Assembly (NCBI GenBank): GCA_024654525.1
Contig: JANLHI010000002.1
Location: forward strand, 17,620 to 81,619
Length of the DNA stretch: 64,000 bases
DNA from: Patescibacteria group bacterium
Lineage (GTDB): Bacteria; Patescibacteria; Paceibacteria; UBA6257; 2-01-FULL-56-20
Direction of reading: 5' to 3'
Shown here one piece after another: positions 32,824-39,870 of this stretch (position 1 is its first letter; every line of letters begins with the position of its first letter). The position numbers were made by a program, and so were the translations under genes. The notes below the pieces were generated by a model that made no database searches, was not told the DNA's origin, and worked only from the letters and a program-made list of their open reading frames with translations.

Positions 32824-33984
32824 ATGAAAATCTCCAGAATAACTTTTTTTATTATTGTAATATTAGCATTGGCTGGTTTCTATGCATACAAAACCCGAAC
32901 CGGGCTCCATGTCGAAAATCCATCGGTGCAACCAAGCAACGAAATCGACACATCCACGAATAATAAAGCCGATTTACAAGTAAAAAATCTCGATATCAGT
33001 CAGAAGAACGATAATTCTTCGGCTTCTTCTGGGTCTTCGAAAATGGCGCTAAGTCCGCCGGCGGAGCGCTGTTTGATAACGGGTACCTGTTTTGATGATC
33101 GAATATTTTTAATCACCGAGGGTGCGGATGGGAATTTTATCGATTCGGATAACAATTCTATAGATAAGGAAATTATCTTACATTATGCCAAAAGTACGCG
33201 AAGCGAGGCGGATTTTTTGGTGGTGTTCAAAGACTGGAATGCGCTTTCTGCATTCAGCGCAGCTTATTTTATATCCGTAAATAGTAGTGATTCCGGAATG
33301 GGCATGTTAGAAAATGAAGATCGGACATATGGCTCGCGCGGTAATTTGAAAGGTCTTATTACAATGCCAAATATCAAAGTTCTTTCTGACCCCGATAGTT
33401 TTAATGCAAATATTTTTTCTTTCGCGCATGAATTAGGGCATTACTGGTTGGCGTATTTTTACGATCCATTATTGATGATCTCGAATTCGAGTGGACACTA
33501 TAATTCCTGCATGGTATTCGGGGACGGGGATATTATGACCCATGGATTCTTTAATTTTAAAAGGGTAAGCGACACGCTATTTGCCTCACCTCCGCCCGAT
33601 AACGATCCACATAGAATGAAATTTAGCGACTTTTCTTTGTATGTCATGGGTTTGCTACCCGAAGAGGAAGTTGCGCCGATCGGAATTGTGAAAAGTGGTA
33701 TGGACTGTGTGCAGAATGGGAAAGTGGAAAACGGGGCCATTAACGTTACGGGAGATTTTGAACAATTTACTCTTTCCGACTTCATAAAAGTGTATGGCGC
33801 TAGAAATCCCCCATACCCCAATGCGAAGAGAAATTTTACTGTGCAAGTGGCACTCCTTGTTCACCGAGATTCGCCACTTACGCAAAACGATGCCGATACC
33901 TTCAAAAGGTACCTTGATGAAGCCGAAAACTATCTACCTTTTGCAGTCTCGAACAAAGCAACTTTTAAGTTTCTAAAAAACTGA
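32824..33984 (+). CDS. Putative secreted zinc metalloprotease
   Basis: This 386-residue protein has an N-terminal membrane anchor (about residues 5-22) and a Ser/Asn-rich linker (about 28-75), then an extracellular domain. Residues 200-208 read FAHELGHYW, a HExxH zinc site, and a further histidine at about 225 (SSGHYNS) could be the third ligand. I do not recognise the family. The position outside the membrane and the zinc motif suggest peptide or wall-protein cleavage. It stands alone after a stretch of gene remnants, with no SD sequence. Moderate confidence in protease, low in substrate. Confidence 0.65.
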   Translation: MKISRITFFIIVILALAGFYAYKTRTGLHVENPSVQPSNEIDTSTNNKADLQVKNLDISQKNDNSSASSGSSKMALSPPAERCLITGTCFDDRIFLITEGADGNFIDSDNNSIDKEIILHYAKSTRSEADFLVVFKDWNALSAFSAAYFISVNSSDSGMGMLENEDRTYGSRGNLKGLITMPNIKVLSDPDSFNANIFSFAHELGHYWLAYFYDPLLMISNSSGHYNSCMVFGDGDIMTHGFFNFKRVSDTLFASPPPDNDPHRMKFSDFSLYVMGLLPEEEVAPIGIVKSGMDCVQNGKVENGAINVTGDFEQFTLSDFIKVYGARNPPYPNAKRNFTVQVALLVHRDSPLTQNDADTFKRYLDEAENYLPFAVSNKATFKFLKN

Positions 33985-34037
33985 GCTTAAATGGCGGGGT
34001 AAATGATATGCAAGACGAGTAGGGAATTGTAGCTGTT

Positions 34038-34097
34038 GTTAATCTTGCTTGACTTTAAGGTTAACATTTGTTAATCTCATCAATATATAGAGTTAAC
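34038..34097 (+). promoter_or_regulatory. GTTAAY repeats before the HTH-Doc pair
   Basis: Four copies of GTTAA(C/T) start at 34038, 34060, 34070 and 34092, giving spacings of 22, 10 and 22 bases. TTGACT (34049-34054) may be a -35 box and TATATA near 34084 a -10. The symmetry suggests an operator for the HTH protein encoded just downstream. Confidence 0.6.
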
Positions 34098-34107
34098 ATA
34101 AAAAAAT

Positions 34108-34389
34108 ATGAAAAATAAGGGCAAAAAAGCAATATATATATCTGTAGCTGAGCTGGCAAAAATTCTTGGCATTAGTCGTATTGCTGTATTTAATAAAATA
34201 AAGAAAGGACAAATTCAAGCTGAAAAAATTGGACGTTCTTATGCTATTTCGATGGAACATGTTAATGAAATAATTTCTGGTTCTAGCTCTGGGGTATTAA
34301 CAGAAGAGAAAAAGGAAGACATAAAAAAAGCTGTAGAAAAAGTTGTAAAAGAATATGGAGAAACTTTAAAACTTCTCGGTAGAGAATAA
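34108..34389 (+). CDS. Excisionase-type HTH protein, probable antitoxin
   Basis: This 93-residue protein has an N-terminal MerR/excisionase-type helix-turn-helix (about residues 8-55; ISVAELAKILGISRIAVFNK, then KIGRSYAISMEHV). A charged helical tail (about 63-93) could bind the toxin. It is 2 bases before a Doc-type Fic gene, the order of an antitoxin-toxin operon. Doc is best known paired with Phd; an excisionase-like partner is a variant. It probably represses the operon through the GTTAAY sites upstream. Antitoxin role is inferred from context. Confidence 0.8.
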   Translation: MKNKGKKAIYISVAELAKILGISRIAVFNKIKKGQIQAEKIGRSYAISMEHVNEIISGSSSGVLTEEKKEDIKKAVEKVVKEYGETLKLLGRE

Positions 34390-34391
34390 TT

Positions 34392-34817
34392 ATGAAATTG
34401 AAGCAACTTACAATTGTAGATATAGAGTATGCAGCACATCGCTTAGCAAAAGAAACAATGAGTTGGAATAAACCGATTCCTGATTTTAGTACTCGATATA
34501 CTAATACTCTTGAAAGATGTGTTGAGGCACCGTTTCAATCATTCGGAGGAAGACAGCTATACCCCGGACTAATAAAAAAAGGTGCCATACTTTTTTATTT
34601 TATGATTAAAAATCATCCATTTCAAAATGGAAACAAAAGATTGGCTATGACGACATTATTCATATTTCTTTTTCAAAATAAAAAATGGCTTAAGGTTGAT
34701 AATCAGGAATTATATAATTTTGCTCGTTGGGTTGCAGAAAGCAACGCAAAATTAAAAGAAGACACTGTTCGCGCTGTCGAAACATTCCTAATTAATTATA
34801 TAACTGATATTCATTAA
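34392..34817 (+). CDS. Doc-type Fic toxin
   Basis: This 141-residue protein is of the Fic/Doc fold with the Doc form of the motif, HPFQNGNKR (residues 75-83), where the Lys replaces the Gly of AMP-transferring Fic proteins. Doc uses ATP to phosphorylate elongation factor Tu and block translation. N-terminal residues resemble the family (AAHRLAKETM, FGGRQLYPGL). It is coupled to the HTH protein upstream. The fold and motif are complete, so an active toxin is likely. Confidence 0.88.
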   Translation: MKLKQLTIVDIEYAAHRLAKETMSWNKPIPDFSTRYTNTLERCVEAPFQSFGGRQLYPGLIKKGAILFYFMIKNHPFQNGNKRLAMTTLFIFLFQNKKWLKVDNQELYNFARWVAESNAKLKEDTVRAVETFLINYITDIH

Positions 34818-34821
34818 TTTT

Positions 34822-34875
34822 ATGAACGAATCAGAAACGCGAGCCAAATATTTTTGCCCCTTGAAAAACTTTTGA
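34822..34875 (+). pseudogene. Remnant of HsdR (type I restriction) start
   Basis: An 18-codon frame encodes MNESETRAKYFCPLKNF and stops. MNE(S/A)ETRAxYIDPxL is the conserved start of type I restriction subunit R. The rest of the gene is missing, and no hsdM or hsdS is present, so a type I system was probably lost here. Confidence 0.5.
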
Positions 34876-34883
34876 AATAATTT

Positions 34884-35255
34884 ATGAAAAAATCATATAT
34901 ATCATCAGAAACAACAGGAGCACCACTATCAGGAGCATACGAGGCAAATAATTTTATATTTGTCTCTGGTCAAATTCATATGAATTTCTCTCAACAGTTA
35001 GAGGGGATCACCATTGAAGAAAAGTTTGATATTGTTATTTCTAATGTAAAGAAAATTTTAGGTGAAGCTGGACTTTCGCTAAGCGATATTATAAGAGTTC
35101 ACCTATATCTCACTGATCTAAAAGAATTACCTGCTCTCAATAAGGTCTATCTAAACTATTTTCAACATCCACTTCCTGCGCGTACCGCAGTAGGTGTTGT
35201 TGCGTTACCACTTGGTGCAAGTTTAGAAATGGATGTAATAGCGGTACGAAAATAA
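34884..35255 (+). CDS. RidA family protein
   Basis: This 123-residue protein belongs to the RidA/YjgF family that hydrolyses reactive enamine and imine intermediates released by PLP enzymes. Landmarks are APLSGAYEANNFIFVSGQI, NVKKILGEAGLSLSDIIRV and PARTAVGVVALPLGASLEM with the substrate-binding arginine. It starts 8 bases after a type I restriction remnant and is followed within 1 base by an unknown gene and a hydrolase-Nudix fusion. The three may form a metabolite-repair operon. Confidence 0.92.
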   Translation: MKKSYISSETTGAPLSGAYEANNFIFVSGQIHMNFSQQLEGITIEEKFDIVISNVKKILGEAGLSLSDIIRVHLYLTDLKELPALNKVYLNYFQHPLPARTAVGVVALPLGASLEMDVIAVRK

Positions 35256-35256
35256 T

Positions 35257-35784
35257 ATGAAACTATACCGTTTCAGCCCAATAAAAAATGAAAAGGAACT
35301 GATTGAAGCAATAAAACATACACACTTCGCTTGTTTTGAATTATGCAACAAGGCTTTTGGAAAATATCTTCCCGTTGCAGGAAATATGGGAATATTTTGC
35401 CACTATGATGATGAATATAAATTCCTTACAAAATTACGCCAAGAATTAACAGAGCAATCTGATAACTTTAATCAAAAATATTTTCGGCTTCATAATCCCA
35501 TAATTATTTCCGCTCACGAAGATGTGTCGGAAACCACATATACCTATCTTTACATTCGCAGACCAGACCAATACAGAGCACAGGTTGGAGATGTCGATTT
35601 TATTATTGATGATGAAAAATATACTGAACTTAAAAAATCCCTACAGAGTGGCTCACAAATCAACGGAGCAAAAATTTTTGATCGTCCTGATTTAGACATG
35701 GTTGAGTTATCTGACCCGGATACTGATGCCCTTGCCTACATAAGTACGAGGGCAATGACAAAAAAAGTGAGAGTTAAACAGTAA
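35257..35784 (+). CDS. Unrecognised protein in the RidA operon
   Basis: I do not recognise this 175-residue soluble protein. It has no signal peptide or membrane segment. Visible features are FACFELCNKAFGKYLPVAGNMGIFCHYDDE near the N-terminus, ETTYTYLYIRRPDQYRAQVG in the middle, and an acidic stretch DRPDLDMVELSDPDTDALAY near the end. It starts 1 base after ridA and ends 3 bases before the hydrolase-Nudix gene. Co-translation with both suggests a related job. Confidence 0.7.
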   Translation: MKLYRFSPIKNEKELIEAIKHTHFACFELCNKAFGKYLPVAGNMGIFCHYDDEYKFLTKLRQELTEQSDNFNQKYFRLHNPIIISAHEDVSETTYTYLYIRRPDQYRAQVGDVDFIIDDEKYTELKKSLQSGSQINGAKIFDRPDLDMVELSDPDTDALAYISTRAMTKKVRVKQ

Positions 35785-35787
35785 TTT

Positions 35788-36771
35788 ATGGAAGAAATAA
35801 AACCAAACTGCATAATAATCCACGGCTGTCCCTCGGACGCGGAAAAGGCGATGAATCCCGCAACGCGGACATACGATAAGCATTGGATTCCGTGGCTCAA
35901 ACTAGCCCTTGTCGCCGCCGGAATAGCGACGGAAACGCCGCGTATGCCCGATCCGTGGGAGCCGAGCTATCAAAAGTTCAAAACCGAGTTTGAGAAATAC
36001 GAAGTTAACGAAAACACAATTTTAGTTGGGCATAGTTGTGGCTGTGCCTTTTTGGTTCGTTGGCTTGGCGAAACAAAGAGGGAAATTTTCAAACTTGTTC
36101 TCGTCGCGCCGTGGAAAATTCCCGACAAAGATGATGAGTTTAAAAAGGAATTCTACACTTATCCGATTGACGAGAACATAAAATTGAGAGTAAACGAAAT
36201 TGTGATGTTTACTGCCGATAATGAGGAAAACGAAGGAAAGGAAAGTTTGAAAATTTTTCACCAAGCATTAGGCGGTACGATTATCGAATTAAAAGGACGC
36301 GGACATTATAAGCTCGGAGACATGGGAACAGAGGAATTTCCAGAATTATTGGAAAAACTTGTTTCGTTCGATAACCGCAAAGCTCTTATCGTGCCCATCA
36401 ATTCAAAACATCAAATTTTTATTCAAGATAGGCGCGGATATAAAAAACCGGATTGGGGTTATTTTGGCGGTGAAATCGAAAAAGGAGAAACGCCACTACA
36501 AGCAATAATCCGCGAGACAAAAGAGGAATTGCAAATTGATGTCCGCGCCGATGAATTGAAGTATCTTGGCACCTCAATCACACCTTGGAACGAACGCAAA
36601 ATTATCCGATATATGTTTTTGTATCGTACCGATCAAGAAAAATTTAATGTTTTGGAAGGCAAGGGTGGACATTGGCTCGCATTCGAGGAAGTGCGCGAGA
36701 GATTGGACAACAAAGACAGGTTTGATGAGATATCTGATCGGATAAGAAAAGCGGAAGAAAAATCCTTATAA
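35788..36771 (+). CDS. Alpha/beta hydrolase-Nudix fusion protein
   Basis: This 327-residue protein joins two enzymes. Residues 1-190 are an RBBP9/YdeN-type serine hydrolase: IIHGCPSDAE, nucleophile elbow GHSCGC (S83), probable D144 and H173 in GRGHYK. Residues about 195-320 are a Nudix hydrolase: the box GGEIEKGETPLQAIIRETKE and EL (about 227-248) fits GX5EX7REUXEE. Nudix enzymes hydrolyse nucleoside diphosphates linked to another group. The fusion suggests consecutive hydrolysis of an ester and a diphosphate in one substrate. It ends the RidA cluster. Substrate unknown. Confidence 0.88.
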   Translation: MEEIKPNCIIIHGCPSDAEKAMNPATRTYDKHWIPWLKLALVAAGIATETPRMPDPWEPSYQKFKTEFEKYEVNENTILVGHSCGCAFLVRWLGETKREIFKLVLVAPWKIPDKDDEFKKEFYTYPIDENIKLRVNEIVMFTADNEENEGKESLKIFHQALGGTIIELKGRGHYKLGDMGTEEFPELLEKLVSFDNRKALIVPINSKHQIFIQDRRGYKKPDWGYFGGEIEKGETPLQAIIRETKEELQIDVRADELKYLGTSITPWNERKIIRYMFLYRTDQEKFNVLEGKGGHWLAFEEVRERLDNKDRFDEISDRIRKAEEKSL

Positions 36772-36780
36772 TATATAAAT

Positions 36781-36936
36781 ATGGGAAAATATAAATTTGT
36801 TAATCTAACGGTATTCATAATCTTTTTTGGAACGGCACTTTTCGAGGCATTCCAAAAACAAAATTGGATAGAGGTGATTATATTTTTAGCCTTGGGCGTA
36901 TTATCACTTTGGGCTGATTCTAAAAGAAAAACTTGA
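36781..36936 (+). CDS. Small two-helix membrane protein
   Basis: A 51-residue frame starting MGKYKFVNLTVFIIFFGTAL has two hydrophobic segments (about 8-22 and 30-44) and ends in a basic SKRKT tail. A TATAAT box (36767-36772) ends 8 bases before the ATG, and the frame fills the space between the Nudix fusion and the next gene. Function unknown. Confidence 0.55.
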   Translation: MGKYKFVNLTVFIIFFGTALFEAFQKQNWIEVIIFLALGVLSLWADSKRKT

Positions 36937-36948
36937 AATCAAAAAATT

Positions 36949-37476
36949 ATGACCACCTACAAACACACTCAAATTGGTTACCTGATGCGGGTTATTACGC
37001 TGACCGTGTTAGTGTTTTTCGCGTGGCTTCAAATTACGGTCAGGGCTGAACCTCCCTCAATTGACTCCGGTACAAATTTTGCCTTTACCGCTATCATGGC
37101 GCTGGTCTTATTCATCCTTGCATCTTTCGGCTCACTTACCGTGAGTGTTGACGAACAGCGCGTGGCGATCAAATTTGGCTTCGGCATTTTTCGCAAAAAA
37201 TTCACGACGAGTGAGATTGCATCAGTGGCACAAGTAAGAAACCATTGGTATTACGGCTGGGGTATACGGCTGTGGTTTTGGCCACGTATGTGGATTTTTA
37301 ATGTTTCCGGATTTGATGCGGTTGAAATTCGAATGAAGAACCCCACCTCCGCCCCACCTTCGCTGAAAGCTCCGGACGGACACTGCAAGGCTTCGGCGGG
37401 CAGGGAAAAAATCTACCGGATCGGAACGGATGAGCCAGAAAAACTTGAGACCGCAATCAGGCAAGTAATAAATTAA
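36949..37476 (+). CDS. Membrane protein with PH-like domain, interrupted by a repeat
   Basis: This 175-residue protein has two membrane helices (about 12-30 and 45-65), then a sequence resembling bacterial PH-like domains (VSVDEQRVAIKFGFGIFRKK...). Between KNP and REKIYRIGT, residues about 127-150 (TSAPPSLKAPDGHCKASAG) come from a GC-rich repeat inserted in frame, seen as CTCCGCCCCACCTTCGC and GCTTCGGCGGGCAGG. The gene stays open across it. Without the insertion KNP would run directly into the strand KIYRIGTD. Function unknown. Confidence 0.65.
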   Translation: MTTYKHTQIGYLMRVITLTVLVFFAWLQITVRAEPPSIDSGTNFAFTAIMALVLFILASFGSLTVSVDEQRVAIKFGFGIFRKKFTTSEIASVAQVRNHWYYGWGIRLWFWPRMWIFNVSGFDAVEIRMKNPTSAPPSLKAPDGHCKASAGREKIYRIGTDEPEKLETAIRQVIN

Positions 37477-37659
37477 GCAAACCGTTGAATAGTGGTGGCA
37501 ATTGGTGATAAGCGCGAGTTCGTGGAACAAAGCTCTCCTTAAAGTGGTATTCCGACAAAACTGATTATAAAAACAAGGGAGTCTGCGGTATGGGGATATC
37601 CCGCTTTAGAAGTGCAGATTAAATAAGTTTTTTGGCGCATTTTATGATAGAATAGACTT

Positions 37660-37920
37660 ATGGGCATGTTATACGAATCGTTGTTGCAGTCTCAAATTTT
37701 CTTTTTCATTTCCTCGGTGGGGTTCATTATTCTAGGACTTTTGGCGGTGGTGCTTTTGCTTTATTTTATCCGCGCGATGAGCACCTTCAATAGAATTATG
37801 GATAATATGGAAAAAAACATAGATAAAATAGGCGACACGACCAAAGAAATGTTCGGTGAGATGAAAGACAGTTTTATTTTCAATTTTCTCTTCAAAAAGA
37901 AAAAGCGTCGCAAAGATTAA
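37660..37920 (+). CDS. Single-helix membrane protein
   Basis: This 86-residue protein has a membrane helix (about 15-42, FFISSVGFIILGLLAVVLLL) and a cytoplasmic part with a possible short amphipathic helix and a basic tail (FKKKKRRKD). No family recognised. A TAGAAT box (37648-37653) ends 6 bases before the ATG. It is followed after 14 bases by a YtxH-like gene and may act with it. The spacer 37477-37659 before it shows nothing else. Confidence 0.65.
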   Translation: MGMLYESLLQSQIFFFISSVGFIILGLLAVVLLLYFIRAMSTFNRIMDNMEKNIDKIGDTTKEMFGEMKDSFIFNFLFKKKKRRKD

Positions 37921-37934
37921 AAGTTATCAATAAT

Positions 37935-38279
37935 ATGACAAACAAAAAAATATCCAAAATGTCTACAGGTAAGAAAATGGCAATCGGGGCGGGAATAGTG
38001 GCAGTGGGCGCGGCGACCGGAGGCGCGTATTATATATTAGGACCGAATGCCAAAGCGCATCAAAAGAAAGTGGCTGCGCTTTTGAATAAAATAAAAAAAG
38101 AAGTGGAAAAGGAGGCGAAAAAAGCAAAGGAAATATCCGTACCCCTGTATCACAAAGCGGTGGATACTGTTTCCAAAACTTACGCCAAGCACTACAAAGC
38201 TCACGAAAAAGATATAAAAGCTTTCACCAAGAAGCTAAAAAACGAATGGAAGGGGATGAAAAAAATGGGCAAGTCTTAA
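37935..38279 (+). CDS. YtxH-like small membrane protein
   Basis: This 114-residue protein has a membrane segment (about residues 13-33, KKMAIGAGIVAVGAATGGAYY) followed by a long Lys/Glu/Ala-rich helix (about 40-114). This matches the general look of YtxH or gas-vesicle-like small stress proteins, but not enough to name it. It could start at residue 9. It probably shares an mRNA with the single-helix protein before it. Confidence 0.6.
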   Translation: MTNKKISKMSTGKKMAIGAGIVAVGAATGGAYYILGPNAKAHQKKVAALLNKIKKEVEKEAKKAKEISVPLYHKAVDTVSKTYAKHYKAHEKDIKAFTKKLKNEWKGMKKMGKS

Positions 38280-38286
38280 ATTTTGT

Positions 38287-38320
38287 TTATTGTCTACAGG
38301 TGTCCAACACCTGACAATAA
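38287..38320. repeat. Nested hairpin after YtxH-like gene
   Basis: TTATTGTC (38287-38294) pairs with GACAATAA (38313-38320), and inside, AGGTGT pairs with ACACCT. No T-tract follows. It may protect the 3' end of the transcript. Confidence 0.5.
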
Positions 38321-38409
38321 GGAAGAGTTGGTGACCGCATGACTTGGGGCGTATCAGGAGTTTTCTTCAAAAAAGGTTCGAATAAATGCAAAAATAACAC
38401 CACTACATT

Positions 38410-39072
38410 ATGAAAACGGTTTTGATCACAGGGGGTAGTAGGGGGATTGGAAAAGCTTTGGTACAAAGATTTTTATCCGAAGGATATTTTGTTATTGGGA
38501 CTTCAACGAAGGGCGTTACTGATATTACCCATGAAAATTTGCTCGTGGTGCAGTTGGATTTGATGAGTCCAGAGAGTATTAGAAACTGCGCGGATAAAAT
38601 TCTGAATATCAAAAAAACCGTAGATATTTTGATTAATAACGCCGCCGCGCTTTGGACTGAGCGAGTTGGTGATACGATGGAGCTTCAAGTGGATATTTTG
38701 AGAAAAACTCTAGAGGTCGATTTGATTGGTGTGATAGATTTTACCTTACGCATTGTTCCGATTATGAGTCAGGGTGGGCATATTATAAATATATCCTCGC
38801 GACAGGGATCATTGCATTATGTTCATGAAATGAAAAATCCCTCCTATCAGATTTCGAAGGCGGGATTAAATATGTTTACCAAGGTTCTTTCTTGTCAGTT
38901 GAAAGATACAATTACCGTTTCCTCGGTTCATCCGGGTGCGGTACTTTCGGGTTTAGCTGCGGCAGATGCGAATATGTTACCAGAAGAATCTGCAAATTAT
39001 ATCTATGACTTGGCGATTTCGAAATCAAAAACCGGTCAGTTTTGGTTTAAGGGAGAGCCTTTTCCTTGGTAA
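38410..39072 (+). CDS. Short-chain dehydrogenase/reductase
   Basis: This 220-residue enzyme has a Rossmann fold with the nucleotide motif TGGSRGIGKAL (residues about 7-17), NNAA (about 76-79), the catalytic serine in INISSRQGS and YQISKAGLN with Tyr and Lys (about 142-150). It is of the classical SDR type. The substrate and NAD/NADP preference are not evident, although the Arg after GGS would favour NADP. It stands alone; no pathway partners nearby. Confidence 0.9.
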   Translation: MKTVLITGGSRGIGKALVQRFLSEGYFVIGTSTKGVTDITHENLLVVQLDLMSPESIRNCADKILNIKKTVDILINNAAALWTERVGDTMELQVDILRKTLEVDLIGVIDFTLRIVPIMSQGGHIINISSRQGSLHYVHEMKNPSYQISKAGLNMFTKVLSCQLKDTITVSSVHPGAVLSGLAAADANMLPEESANYIYDLAISKSKTGQFWFKGEPFPW

Positions 39073-39133
39073 TCAGGGTTTTTAGCTTTGCTCTCTCGGA
39101 TCTATTGAAGAGCGATTTTGCGAATTTTTGATT

Positions 39134-39367
39134 ATGGAGGATAATTACGGTATGGATATGCTTGCATTGTTATGCGGTGTTGTGGGGCTTCTTGTTATCT
39201 CCCGCGCGGTGTGGTTGCGGAATGAGCGTGCGCAGGATGAATGGTTTATTGTCGGGGGCATACTACTTTTGGTGTACAGCGTAAGCATCGGGAGCGCAAT
39301 ATTCACCATTCTTCAGTTGGTATTTATTCTTTCGGCGTTTTGGGAACTGAAAAAGCTACGGAAATGA
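39134..39367 (+). CDS. Small hypothetical membrane protein
   Basis: This 77-residue protein has three hydrophobic segments (about residues 8-24, 35-50 and 54-68) and a short basic end (ELKKLRK). I do not recognise it. The start is set at ATG 39134; a TTG lies two codons earlier. It overlaps the TspO gene by ATGA, so translation is coupled and the two proteins may work together in the membrane. Confidence 0.6.
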   Translation: MEDNYGMDMLALLCGVVGLLVISRAVWLRNERAQDEWFIVGGILLLVYSVSIGSAIFTILQLVFILSAFWELKKLRK

Positions 39368-39858
39368 GTGCGTTTTTCAAACTTGTTTTTACGATAGGAA
39401 TATCCGAACTTGCGGGAGTTTCCGGTTCTATTTTTACCGTGCCGGCGATTTCTTCCGGGTGGTACGCGACGTTGGAGAAACCCGCACTCACACCGCCTTC
39501 GTGGGTGTTTGCTCCCGTGTGGACGATACTTTTTGCGCTCATGGGAATATCACTTTTCCTTGTGTGGCGTGCACATTCCAATATTTTGCAAAATATTGGA
39601 ATGTTGCCGATGTGGCATTTGGCATTCTTTGTATTTGCGTTCCAGCTTTCGCTTAATGTGTTATGGTCAATGATGTTTTTTGGATTACAGAGCACTGCGG
39701 GAGCGTTGGTGATAATTATTTCTCTTTGGTGCGCTATTCTTGCGACTATTTTGGTATTTGGAAAAATTTCCCGTGTGGCGGCATGGCTTTTAGTGCCGTA
39801 TATCGTATGGGTGAGCTTTGCGGCATATCTTAATTATTCAATCTGGATTCTTTCTTGA
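39364..39858 (+). CDS. TspO/MBR family protein, copy 2
   Basis: This 164-residue protein is a five-helix TspO homologue with ELAGVSGSIFTVPAISSGWY, LEKPALTPPSWVFAPVWTI, LNVLWSMMFFGLQS and VSFAAYLNYSIWIL. It is related to copy 1 at 30661 but differs across its length, so the duplication is old. Between helices 2 and 3, a perfect palindrome (39573-39604) encodes HSNILQNIGM, where copy 1 has a different charged loop. The start overlaps the preceding small membrane protein gene. Confidence 0.92.
   Translation: MSAFFKLVFTIGISELAGVSGSIFTVPAISSGWYATLEKPALTPPSWVFAPVWTILFALMGISLFLVWRAHSNILQNIGMLPMWHLAFFVFAFQLSLNVLWSMMFFGLQSTAGALVIIISLWCAILATILVFGKISRVAAWLLVPYIVWVSFAAYLNYSIWILS
39573..39604. repeat. 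Perfect 32-base palindrome inside TspO copy 2
   Basis: Two 16-base arms with no spacer, centred on TTTG|CAAA. It lies within the loop between membrane helices 2 and 3 and keeps the reading frame. Confidence 0.9.
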
Positions 39859-39870
39859 TACGCGGGAACA

